From NCBI GenBank assembly GCA_947627535.1, contig CANQWM010000004.1, positions 1 through 64,000 of the forward strand: 64,000 nucleotides of DNA, given 5' to 3'. The notes below the pieces were generated by a model, which ran no database searches, was not told the DNA's origin, and saw only the letters and a program-made list of their open reading frames with translations. This document shows, piece by piece, positions 18,702 to 27,170 of this stretch. Every line of letters starts with the position of its first letter. Within the stretch, counting starts at the first letter, position 1. The translations under genes and the position numbers were made by a program. This DNA comes from an uncultured Acetatifactor sp. Its GTDB lineage: Bacteria > Bacillota > Clostridia > Lachnospirales > Lachnospiraceae.

Positions 18702-20057
18702 TTATATTTTATTGCCCATTTCTATATGTCCAACCCATCCGTTGGCTGCCTTAAAGCGCTTGATCACATTCTGAGGAAGATTCCCTATGCTTGTCCCCTG
18801 ATTTTGGTTTAAAGAACAGACGATTTGATCATATGTAAAATCTACAAGTTTATATTTTTTACAATCGAAGGCCTTGCATACTGATGGGATCTTTTGATAA
18901 TCAAACCCCATAGCCCATGCCGCTACACAATCAACCGCTACAGGATTTGAGCCTGTCAACAAAAATCCGGCCTCAACTTTATCCGGCGCTAATGGACCGT
19001 TTCCCTCGCCTGCGAAGATTCCATCCACGATGGCGATATACTTTTTCCGATTGAACATATCATCTTCGCGTAAGCTGCCATCTTGATTTGCATAATACAT
19101 CACTTTATTCAAATCAATGATCGTTCTCCACAGTGTGTCATTACCATACCATCCACCGCTGCGAACCGATTTTCTGTTATCGCCCCATACTTTAATCGCT
19201 ATATTTTTCAGTGGAACCAGCAGAGGCGTCAAAAATTTACAGCAATGTACTATCTTTTTGGCATAGACAGTAACTGCACTTTCTAATTTTCGGCTTGCTT
19301 CACTGTTGTCAAATTGATCGCCGCCCTCGGCAGGTGTTCCCGTACTATGATGGGGCAATAAATTTTTATTTGTATTGATGCCAACAAGGTTTTTGAGACA
19401 ACAAGTCATACCTGCTTTCTTATGAGCCTTCAACTTTGGAACATTAATAAACACATCTGCAGATATTACTGTTTTTGAAACACTATACCAATTGTCCGAA
19501 CCATTATGAGCATTATTTGTTTCTTTTATATCGTAATCAGCGCCATAGAATCCCTGAGAACCTGTTTGTTTGCCCCAAAATTCGCTTGCTCCATCTTTAA
19601 GATTACACATTACCTTTCCCAATGGATCTCCGGGCAGTTTTTGACTTTTTAAAATAATTCCATTTGATGCGTTAAACCATTCTTCATCCCGCAGATCAAT
19701 AAGTTGAAAGGTGATGCCGCTCTCATTGCATAATGATCTCCAATCCTGTACCGGAAAATGTTGAATCAATGCATCGAATCTGGTAGGTGTCATTGGTGCA
19801 TCTGCGATAATAATTTCTCCGCTTCTTTGCAGTTTTTTACATACTGCCTTTATCACAGCGGTCATTACCACAGGATGAGTAATAACATAGTCCCAATCAT
19901 CGGAGTTGTCATGTTTTTCCTGAACAAAATTAGGCTTAATCACAACCTTTTGCCCGGGCGTAATAATATCAAGTACATGTGTTTCTTCAATGATCCCTTG
20001 AATTTGGGTCTCATCATACTCCATGTCCGTAAAGAGATATACTTGATTTTCAGCCAT
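18702..20057 (-). CDS. DUF362 domain-containing protein
   Basis: GQKVVIKPNFVQEK, IIIADAPMTPTRFD, VFINVPKLKAHKKAGMTCCLKNLVGI, GSNPVAVDCVAAWAMGFDYQKIP. Confidence 0.85.
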   Translation of the reverse strand: MAENQVYLFTDMEYDETQIQGIIEETHVLDIITPGQKVVIKPNFVQEKHDNSDDWDYVITHPVVMTAVIKAVCKKLQRSGEIIIADAPMTPTRFDALIQHFPVQDWRSLCNESGITFQLIDLRDEEWFNASNGIILKSQKLPGDPLGKVMCNLKDGASEFWGKQTGSQGFYGADYDIKETNNAHNGSDNWYSVSKTVISADVFINVPKLKAHKKAGMTCCLKNLVGINTNKNLLPHHSTGTPAEGGDQFDNSEASRKLESAVTVYAKKIVHCCKFLTPLLVPLKNIAIKVWGDNRKSVRSGGWYGNDTLWRTIIDLNKVMYYANQDGSLREDDMFNRKKYIAIVDGIFAGEGNGPLAPDKVEAGFLLTGSNPVAVDCVAAWAMGFDYQKIPSVCKAFDCKKYKLVDFTYDQIVCSLNQNQGTSIGNLPQNVIKRFKAANGWVGHIEMGNKI

Positions 20058-20085
20058 CTATTGATTCCTCTTTCTACTGATTGTT

Positions 20086-21303
20086 TTATAAACTCTCAAA
20101 AAATCTCGCATACCCCTCGATCAGCGCCTTGCTCGTATGCTCCCAACTTAGCTCATTCACAACGCGGCTGCGACCATATTCCCCCATTTGTCTGCGACGC
20201 TCCGGGTCTTCGAGCAACTCTACGATTTTATTCGCCATGTCCTCGGCATCGTTATTTTGGGCATATAGCGAAGCCTCCTGCGCTGAGTAGCGTCCCTCGG
20301 TTAAATCGAACTGTACAATAGGCTTTGCCAGCGCCATATACTCAAGAATCTTATTCATAGTGCTCTTATCGTTCATGCTGTTATATTTGTCGCAGTTAAC
20401 ACAGACATCCGCTGTATTGAGATATTTGAGCATCTTTTCATCTGGTACGCGCCCGATAAACTCGACACAATCGTCAAGCTGCATTTCATGAGCCTGCTTT
20501 TTAAGAGCTTCAAGATGCGGTCCACCTCCAACAACGCCCCAAAAAACACTGTATCCGCGCTGCTTAATGATCTTAGCCGCTTCCAGAAGATACTCGATGC
20601 CCTCCTGCTGACCAATAACGCCGAGATATCCTACCATATACTTGTGACCGCGCTTTATGCTCTCGGCAGGTGGCTGTATTTTCATGCGTTCCAGCTTTGG
20701 TCCGCTACGCAGAACAACTACCTTTTGCGGATCCATTTTGCCGCGTTCTATAGCGATTTTCTTATAACTTTCGTTGGTAACAAACGCAAAAGAGCAGTGT
20801 TTATATGTCTGTCTTTCAAAGAAAAGCTGGCTCCAGTACAAAGGCCCACTGGCATGCCCAAATTTTGCTTCAAACAACTCAGGACATATATCGTGGTGGT
20901 CAAACACGTATTTAACACCATATTTTTTAAACTTTTTTGCGACCATATAGATATCATCAGGCGGGTTACACCCTTGTATCACATCAAATCCGATTTCTTT
21001 GTATATTTTCCTTGCAAGCCGTATTTCCTCACGAAGTGCAGTATAATATTCTTTTAAATAACCGACAGCACCATTACCTTCGGTCGGAAGATAATGCCTG
21101 AAAATATGTACGCCGTCAAGGAATTCCTCTTCCTTTGTATATTCCTTCCCCTTGGGACAGATGACAGACACCGTGTACCCATTTCCCACTAAAGTAGTAG
21201 CCTCCTGCCATACTCGTGTATCGAACGGAACAGGAAGGTTTTCTACGATAATTAAAATTTTCTTACCATTCTGCGTTAGAGCCTGGCCTTTCATAAGCAA
21301 CAC
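20086..21303 (-). CDS. Family 4-like glycosyltransferase
   Basis: ILIIVENLPVPFDTRVWQEATTLVGNGYTVSVICPKG; VGYLGVIGQQEGIEYLLEAA; LEYMALAKPIVQFDLTEGRYSAQE. Confidence 0.92.
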   Translation of the reverse strand: MLLMKGQALTQNGKKILIIVENLPVPFDTRVWQEATTLVGNGYTVSVICPKGKEYTKEEEFLDGVHIFRHYLPTEGNGAVGYLKEYYTALREEIRLARKIYKEIGFDVIQGCNPPDDIYMVAKKFKKYGVKYVFDHHDICPELFEAKFGHASGPLYWSQLFFERQTYKHCSFAFVTNESYKKIAIERGKMDPQKVVVLRSGPKLERMKIQPPAESIKRGHKYMVGYLGVIGQQEGIEYLLEAAKIIKQRGYSVFWGVVGGGPHLEALKKQAHEMQLDDCVEFIGRVPDEKMLKYLNTADVCVNCDKYNSMNDKSTMNKILEYMALAKPIVQFDLTEGRYSAQEASLYAQNNDAEDMANKIVELLEDPERRRQMGEYGRSRVVNELSWEHTSKALIEGYARFFESL

Positions 21304-21304
21304 T

Positions 21305-22966
21305 TCACCTACTTTTAGTTATTTTGGCATTTTGAATTATCATCTGGTATTTACCCCGTTCGGTAAGCTGTAATGACTGAACAAACTTCACCTTACATTT
21401 GATACCTGGGGCAAGTTTACTGCTGACATTATTTTGGATTAGCCTCATAGTCGAAGCCGATTTGTATCTGTCAGGTAAGAGAACGTTAAGTACACATCGT
21501 CCGGGAACCGTTTGAACAAATTGATAGCCCTCCACAGCATCAAATGTTTTGTCGTGGAAATTGATAGCCGCAACCGACACCTGCTCCCCATTTGAACCAT
21601 AAAGGATATCTCGGTCACGATGTCCCCATATATGGTAAAATAATAGAGGTTTTACCCCCCCCGATTTTCTGACAACCATTTGGTATTTCCCTCTGGAAGT
21701 CATTTCAAGCTCTCCGACAATACAAACCTTGCACAAAATTGAAGAACCAAATTTTTGATGAACACTCTTTTCAATTTCTGCAATTTTTGTATCCGAAATA
21801 TCAGAAACCGTCGGAACGAGGTTGAGAATACACGAACCTGGCTCGTACTGAATAAATTGATACTTCTCTATTCCTTCAAAGGTTTTGTCGTGAAAATTGA
21901 TAGCTGCCGCTGAAATTTGCTCGCCATTTTTTCCCTCAAGGGTATCTGCATTCCAGTGTCCGTGTATCGTGCACCCGTTCTCAGATATCAGCTCCACACA
22001 ATCATCCACTTCATACCGAATCAGAGGGGTCTTCCCATTTATAAAACCTGTTACAATAGGCTTGCCATCTTCACTTATTTCAGTGATTCCATACAGCGAT
22101 TGAAACACATAACCTCTATCATATTTTTCAGCATAAACTGCCCTTTCTGAATGCCCGTAAAACATAGCAATCGGACATTCGAGAACAGCTCTTATTTCGT
22201 TTTCCTGAAAGTCATACAAATTTTCCGAGATCAGCAGCGCTGCTTTGAACCTGTGTCCAAGCTTTATTCCTGCCTCCTGAGCCAAGCGGCAAAGATTATA
22301 AACAGACGAGGGGTATCCGTAGATGAAATCAGCACCGTAGCGGTCTATCCTCTTGATATATTCTTTTATATTGTCACGGTTAAGTCTGAAAACATTCAGC
22401 CTTATCTCCTGGTACAAGGGATTGATCTCATAAAGCTTTCCATGAAGATCAACGCCGCGCAGAGTTGCCAATTTGCTTGTCCGATAATTATAGCCAAATT
22501 TACTCCAATAGTGATATGTAAAGGCCCATTCGCGATATATTGCGTCCTTTTCCATAAGAACGTGGGTAGGTTCCCCGGTAGTCCCGCCTGTTCTTACATC
22601 ATAAAAATTATCTATATCATCTGCTTTCAGCTTTTCGTAATTTTCTTTAAGAAGCTCTTTTGTAAGAACCGGCAACCTTTTTAAAGCTTCAGGAGAATTT
22701 ACAGACTCCGGCTTAAAGCCAATGCTGTCCATCAGTTCCCTATAATAAGCCGTGTGGCAGTACGCATGCGTAAGAGTCTCCTTCAGATTCTCCATTTGCA
22801 TTTCATTTATTTCCTGCTCAGTCATGCCGTCTGCCTGCTCAAGCACCTCATACTGTTTTAGAAAAACCTTATTTTCAATCAAGCGATTGCGGATTATATG
22901 GGCAAACGGCCTTTTCATCCAATATGGCATATTTTCATTTAGCTTCTTAATTGCAGCTATATTCAT
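21305..22966 (-). CDS. CapK/PaaK-like adenylate-forming enzyme with duplicated C-terminal domain
   Basis: RTGGTTGEPTHVLM, LLISENLYDFQENEIRAVLECPIAMFYGHSERAVYAEKYDRGYVFQSLYGITEI; C-terminal NGEQ(I/V)S(A/V)AAINFHDKTF module occurs twice. Confidence 0.88.
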   Translation of the reverse strand: MNIAAIKKLNENMPYWMKRPFAHIIRNRLIENKVFLKQYEVLEQADGMTEQEINEMQMENLKETLTHAYCHTAYYRELMDSIGFKPESVNSPEALKRLPVLTKELLKENYEKLKADDIDNFYDVRTGGTTGEPTHVLMEKDAIYREWAFTYHYWSKFGYNYRTSKLATLRGVDLHGKLYEINPLYQEIRLNVFRLNRDNIKEYIKRIDRYGADFIYGYPSSVYNLCRLAQEAGIKLGHRFKAALLISENLYDFQENEIRAVLECPIAMFYGHSERAVYAEKYDRGYVFQSLYGITEISEDGKPIVTGFINGKTPLIRYEVDDCVELISENGCTIHGHWNADTLEGKNGEQISAAAINFHDKTFEGIEKYQFIQYEPGSCILNLVPTVSDISDTKIAEIEKSVHQKFGSSILCKVCIVGELEMTSRGKYQMVVRKSGGVKPLLFYHIWGHRDRDILYGSNGEQVSVAAINFHDKTFDAVEGYQFVQTVPGRCVLNVLLPDRYKSASTMRLIQNNVSSKLAPGIKCKVKFVQSLQLTERGKYQMIIQNAKITKSR

Positions 22967-24845
22967 GAGTGCTCTCCCACACAGTTATTTTTGATATCAT
23001 CCCTATGCCATGAGATCTGACGCTTACTGCAGTTGTGCCATTTTGCACTCCATACCGTTCTGAATAAACGGTATGTCGCGTGGATACATCAAAATTTTCT
23101 CTACTTTCAAATTCTATTTTGCAGGTGCATACTCCTGCTGAAACAATGACCGAATTGTTCTCGATTTTTGCAGTCACATTCGGCAAAAGCATAAACGTCA
23201 ATGTATAATTGCAGGCTGCTGATAACTCATCCTTAATGCAAAGTTTCCTGTTTCCGTCAAATTCAAATGTTCTGCGATGAATGATAGGACGGTATCCATC
23301 ATGCTCTGCTACAAGAAGCGTTTTCTCCGTCATATTTTCATAGCTTATTAGCTTACACTCCGCTCGCCTGCCCCATAAAAAAGCGCCTAACATTTCTGAC
23401 TGATCTTTTCCGTCAACCGTGACTGTGTTGTGATTTTCGGTCTTTCTGAACGCGTTTCTTGAGTCCAGATTGCAGTGGTAAATATAAGTCCCGGGGTCGA
23501 CAAACATCGGCTCACCGTCGACAAACATCTGAAAGCTCAAAGCGTCTGCATGACCATGGGCGGCGATACTTCCAAACCCGAGTGCGGCATGATCGATGCC
23601 TATTAGGATTTTTCGGTCGTTGCTTCTAAGGATTGTATTCCCGCCATCCTTATAACAAGCACAAAATGGAGATCGATACAACGGCTTTTGTTGAGCAGCG
23701 CTCAGTTCTTCCTCGCTAAAAAGCCAGGTAAGATTTTCGCAGTTCAATTTGCTTAAGTCGGTATACTGCTTGTCCAGCATAACGCTGAGCAATCCAAGCA
23801 TATATTGATAGTGATTTTCTATGCCGCCCTGCAAATCAAGAATTTTGCCCTCATCATCATCACCAAAAACTATGCTCTCGCCATAATCACCCATGCAGTC
23901 TGCAACATATACGCACATCTTTTCAAGCATGGGGGACCATGTATCAGGAACGCTGTACTCGTTTTTGATAAGCAGCCGCATCATCAGCCCCATTGCCTCC
24001 ATATAAAAAGACTGATAATGCAAAGCCAGCTCTTTATTAACTCCATCTGAATAGTTTTGCAGAGGCAGCTCTCTGGTAAGAATATCGACCGCAAGCTTGA
24101 TCCACGGCTGATAAGCACACAGGATTCCCGTCTGACCTATAGCATACGATTCGACGATCAAATGATTGTTCGCAGACGAATACCGTGAATAATGCTTTGT
24201 TATGTAGTCGGTCATATTCAAAATGCCGGTTTGAAGTTTATCAAGCAATTCCTTTGGAGCGTCTGTCGATTTTAAGAAGCAATAGGAATAGCACCAATTA
24301 CTGCATCGAATAGCAACCTCCATTACACTTGTCCAGGATATTCCCCACAAAAAAGGGTTCTCTTCATTCCAATCCTCAAACAGCTCCGTAAACTCATCAA
24401 GATACTTTTTATCATGACTTGCCGCGTAATTTTTTGCCAATAATGCAAACTGAAAATGTCTGTTAAGTTCCCAGTTTGTCCGCGCATCGCCTATATCATC
24501 GCGCTGCTTATATTCAAGCGAATAGCTAAATTTTAAGAGCCAATCGTTCTTTGTCTGAAACCCAGCATACCACCGCTTTTTATAATCAGAATAATTGAAA
24601 TTCCCGAGCAAGGGTATGCTTAAAGCAGTCCTAAAATCCTCATTATCAGTGTTTAATTGCAGTTTTTTTTCATCAATAGTCAGTCCTTTTAATTGTGGGT
24701 TAAAAATCCCGCTTATGACGCTTGTTTTTGACTCGCAAAAAAACTTTTGTTCGTTTCTGCAAATTGCCCTTTGTTTCAGTCTCCAAACTACTTCAGGTAT
24801 GCTCATAGCCTTTAAGCGCCTTATTAACCATGACAAATCAGCCAA
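22947..24845 (-). CDS. Heparinase II/III family protein
   Basis: SSANNHLIVESYAIG; GSIAAHGHADALSFQMFVDGEPMFVDPGTYIYHCNLDSRNAFRKTENHNTVTVDGKDQSEM typical of heparinase II/III-like proteins. Confidence 0.9.
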   Translation of the reverse strand: MADLSWLIRRLKAMSIPEVVWRLKQRAICRNEQKFFCESKTSVISGIFNPQLKGLTIDEKKLQLNTDNEDFRTALSIPLLGNFNYSDYKKRWYAGFQTKNDWLLKFSYSLEYKQRDDIGDARTNWELNRHFQFALLAKNYAASHDKKYLDEFTELFEDWNEENPFLWGISWTSVMEVAIRCSNWCYSYCFLKSTDAPKELLDKLQTGILNMTDYITKHYSRYSSANNHLIVESYAIGQTGILCAYQPWIKLAVDILTRELPLQNYSDGVNKELALHYQSFYMEAMGLMMRLLIKNEYSVPDTWSPMLEKMCVYVADCMGDYGESIVFGDDDEGKILDLQGGIENHYQYMLGLLSVMLDKQYTDLSKLNCENLTWLFSEEELSAAQQKPLYRSPFCACYKDGGNTILRSNDRKILIGIDHAALGFGSIAAHGHADALSFQMFVDGEPMFVDPGTYIYHCNLDSRNAFRKTENHNTVTVDGKDQSEMLGAFLWGRRAECKLISYENMTEKTLLVAEHDGYRPIIHRRTFEFDGNRKLCIKDELSAACNYTLTFMLLPNVTAKIENNSVIVSAGVCTCKIEFESRENFDVSTRHTVYSERYGVQNGTTAVSVRSHGIGMISKITVWESTHEYSCN

Positions 24846-24917
24846 AGCAATACCTCCAAACCATGTACAAATTCAAACTAATTTCATCATTATTCGACTG
24901 CTTCCAATCTATATGTT

Positions 24918-26291
24918 TCAAAACTCCGTCTTAACCATCGTTCGCTCTATCTTATCATCCTGTGCAGGATTGGCATTTATATTTCCCCAGCTAATGCCCT
25001 CGTAATTTCCGTCATAATCAAGCTCCGTAAATTGGCGCACAAGGTCTACAATGCACTTATGCGGATATTTTTGGGGAACTTCCGCGAACTCTTTTTCCTT
25101 ATTTGTTATGACCAAAACATCGCTTTCTGCGCAAACTGTATCCAAATCATCGGAAATTATTTCATGCAAATGCGGAAGCTTTGCGGCTATAAAATCAGCG
25201 TTGGTGCCTGTCAACTGAGAAATACGCACATTCTTATCATAAATATGAATCTCATATCCTTTGCCCAAAAGCACCTCCGCAACGTCAACAATAGGACTGC
25301 ATCTTAAATCATCAGTACCGGACTTGAAACTGAGCCCGAGTATGCCGATTCTGCACTGTCCCTTGCTCTCGATAATGTCCACAGCGTTCTTTTTCTGCCG
25401 CTCGTTTGAGGGATTGATGGCATTTATGACCGGAACGTCAACATACAGATCATGCGCCAGAGTCCTAAGGGCCTTTGAATCCTTAGGCAAGCAGGAGCCG
25501 CCGTAAGCAAAGCCAGGTTTGAAGTAGTACGGCGAAATATTAAGCTGCTTGTCCTTGCAGAATATCTCCATGACCTTATGGCTGTCGATTCCGAGAGCCT
25601 TGCATATATTGCCAACCTCATTTGCAAAGACAATTTTAAGACCATGATACGTATTGTTCACATACTTCATAATCTCGGCAACTTCTATGTCAGTGGAAAC
25701 AAATTCGCCAGGGATATCTTTATAAAGCTCCCTAAATTTGCGCTCGGCATATTCGCTGTCGGTACCTATAAGAGTGAGCGGCGGGTTCATGTAATCATGA
25801 ACGGCAGTACCTTCACGCAAAAATTCAGGATTAGAAACCACAGTAAAATCTTTACCGCGAACTTTCCCAGAAACGTCTGCGATAATTTCACCAACTTTGG
25901 CATTTGTTCCAGGCAATACTGTACTTCGAATAGCAATAATGTGAAATTCATCCTTGTCTGCCAAAGCCTCGCCTATCTGACGCGCTACGCCGTAAATGTA
26001 ATTAAGGTTCAGATGACCCTCTTTGCTGCTCGGAGTACCGACAACTATGAATGAAATTTCTGATTTGTGTACGGCATAGCGGTAATCCATAGTTGCTTCA
26101 AGTAAGCCCCTATCATGCGCATCACGGACCAGATTCTCTATTTCCGCTTCAATAATGGTCGGCTTGCCTTGATTGATCAAATTAACCTTGTTCTCGGAAA
26201 TGTCGTTTCCTATCACATGGTGTCCAAGCTTGGCGCAGCAGGCTGCACCCACACAGCCGACATATCCGAGGCCAAAAATGCTGATATTCAT
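24918..26291 (-). CDS. Nucleotide sugar dehydrogenase (UDP-glucose/GDP-mannose dehydrogenase family)
   Basis: MNISIFGLGYVGCVGAACCAKLGHHVIGNDI; SNPEFLREGTAVHDY; GFAYGGSCLPKDSKAL; GLSFKSGTDDLRCSPIVDV. Confidence 0.93.
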   Translation of the reverse strand: MNISIFGLGYVGCVGAACCAKLGHHVIGNDISENKVNLINQGKPTIIEAEIENLVRDAHDRGLLEATMDYRYAVHKSEISFIVVGTPSSKEGHLNLNYIYGVARQIGEALADKDEFHIIAIRSTVLPGTNAKVGEIIADVSGKVRGKDFTVVSNPEFLREGTAVHDYMNPPLTLIGTDSEYAERKFRELYKDIPGEFVSTDIEVAEIMKYVNNTYHGLKIVFANEVGNICKALGIDSHKVMEIFCKDKQLNISPYYFKPGFAYGGSCLPKDSKALRTLAHDLYVDVPVINAINPSNERQKKNAVDIIESKGQCRIGILGLSFKSGTDDLRCSPIVDVAEVLLGKGYEIHIYDKNVRISQLTGTNADFIAAKLPHLHEIISDDLDTVCAESDVLVITNKEKEFAEVPQKYPHKCIVDLVRQFTELDYDGNYEGISWGNINANPAQDDKIERTMVKTEF

Positions 26292-26375
26292 ATTATAATA
26301 CCTTCCTATCAGTAATTTATTATGTCATATATTTTTCCGATAAAAACCTTTGGTGTCTCTGTCTGCACTGCACTA

Positions 26376-26445
26376 TCATATTCCTGCCTTAAATTCAGCC
26401 ATTGAAATCCATACCGCCAGTTTCAAGGCAGGCTTCGCCATCCGC
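26376..26445 (-). other. Structured repeat element, copy B (between loaP-like gene and sugar dehydrogenase), with micro-ORF
   Basis: Shares the exact 14-mer GCGGATGGCGAAGC (minus strand, 26432-26445) with copy A. Inverted repeat CCTGCCTT/AAGGCAGG (26425-26432 / 26383-26390). Encodes MAKPALKLAVWISMAEFKAGI*. Confidence 0.6.
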
Positions 26446-26486
26446 ACATTTTACAGGTACGGATACATCCCTTCCCTACCTCTTCC

Positions 26487-27005
26487 CTACCTCTTCCCCA
26501 CCACTTCCAGCCCTACCTTCATCTTCACAATCCTGCCGAAAAACTCCACCTCCAGCACCGCCTGCCTGCCGTGCCGGTCGACATACACTACCTTTCCCGT
26601 CAGGTCCTTCAGCGGGCCTTCTGTGATAACCAGTTCCTTCCCGATATACTCTCCTACGCTGATCTCAAAGACCTTGTCCTGATTGATGTGCTTTCTCAGG
26701 AACTCCGTCTCTTCGTCGTACAGCGGGATCGGTCCCTCGTCATCCCCAAGAAGCTTCGTAAACTTCGGCACACTCTTAAGCGCCCGGTACAGTCTCTCGC
26801 TGTCCTCCGTCACAAAGAAGAGATATCCCGGAAACAGGACCATCTGCTTTTTGACCCACGCTCCGTTTTCCCTCCAGGGCTTTTCGTACTTGGGAAGGAA
26901 ACACTCCTCATAGACCTTCTGATCTCCCAGCCTTTTGTCACATATCGTTTTGACCTGTTCCTCCTGCCCGGTGGGGACCCATACCGCATACCACATTTCA
27001 CTCAC
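26487..27005 (-). CDS. loaP: LoaP/NusG-like transcription antiterminator
   Basis: MWYAVWVPTGQEEQVKTICDKRL; QMVLFPGYLFFVTED; C-terminal KOW-like VGEYIGKELVITEGPLKDLTGKVVYVDRHGRQAVLEVEFFGRIVKMKVGLEVV. Confidence 0.88.
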   Translation of the reverse strand: MSEMWYAVWVPTGQEEQVKTICDKRLGDQKVYEECFLPKYEKPWRENGAWVKKQMVLFPGYLFFVTEDSERLYRALKSVPKFTKLLGDDEGPIPLYDEETEFLRKHINQDKVFEISVGEYIGKELVITEGPLKDLTGKVVYVDRHGRQAVLEVEFFGRIVKMKVGLEVVGKR

Positions 27006-27050
27006 CTTTTTCCTGCCCTTCCGGACGGAAGGGCGCGCTTCGCCATCCGC
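27002..27050 (-). other. Structured repeat element, copy A (immediately upstream of loaP-like gene), with micro-ORF
   Basis: GCGGATGGCGAAGC at 27037-27050 followed by an 8-bp perfect hairpin GCCCTTCC-GTCC-GGAAGGGC (27015-27034). Encodes MAKRALPSGRAGKR*. Confidence 0.6.
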
Positions 27051-27170
27051 GCGGGATCCTGCGCAGCTTCCGATCCTCTATGCAGACATCCTCCGACAAT
27101 GTGCTCTGGGCAACAGTTACCTTCCTCTGTCCTTGTCTTGATCCAACACATTTCGTCATGGGGCTCATCA

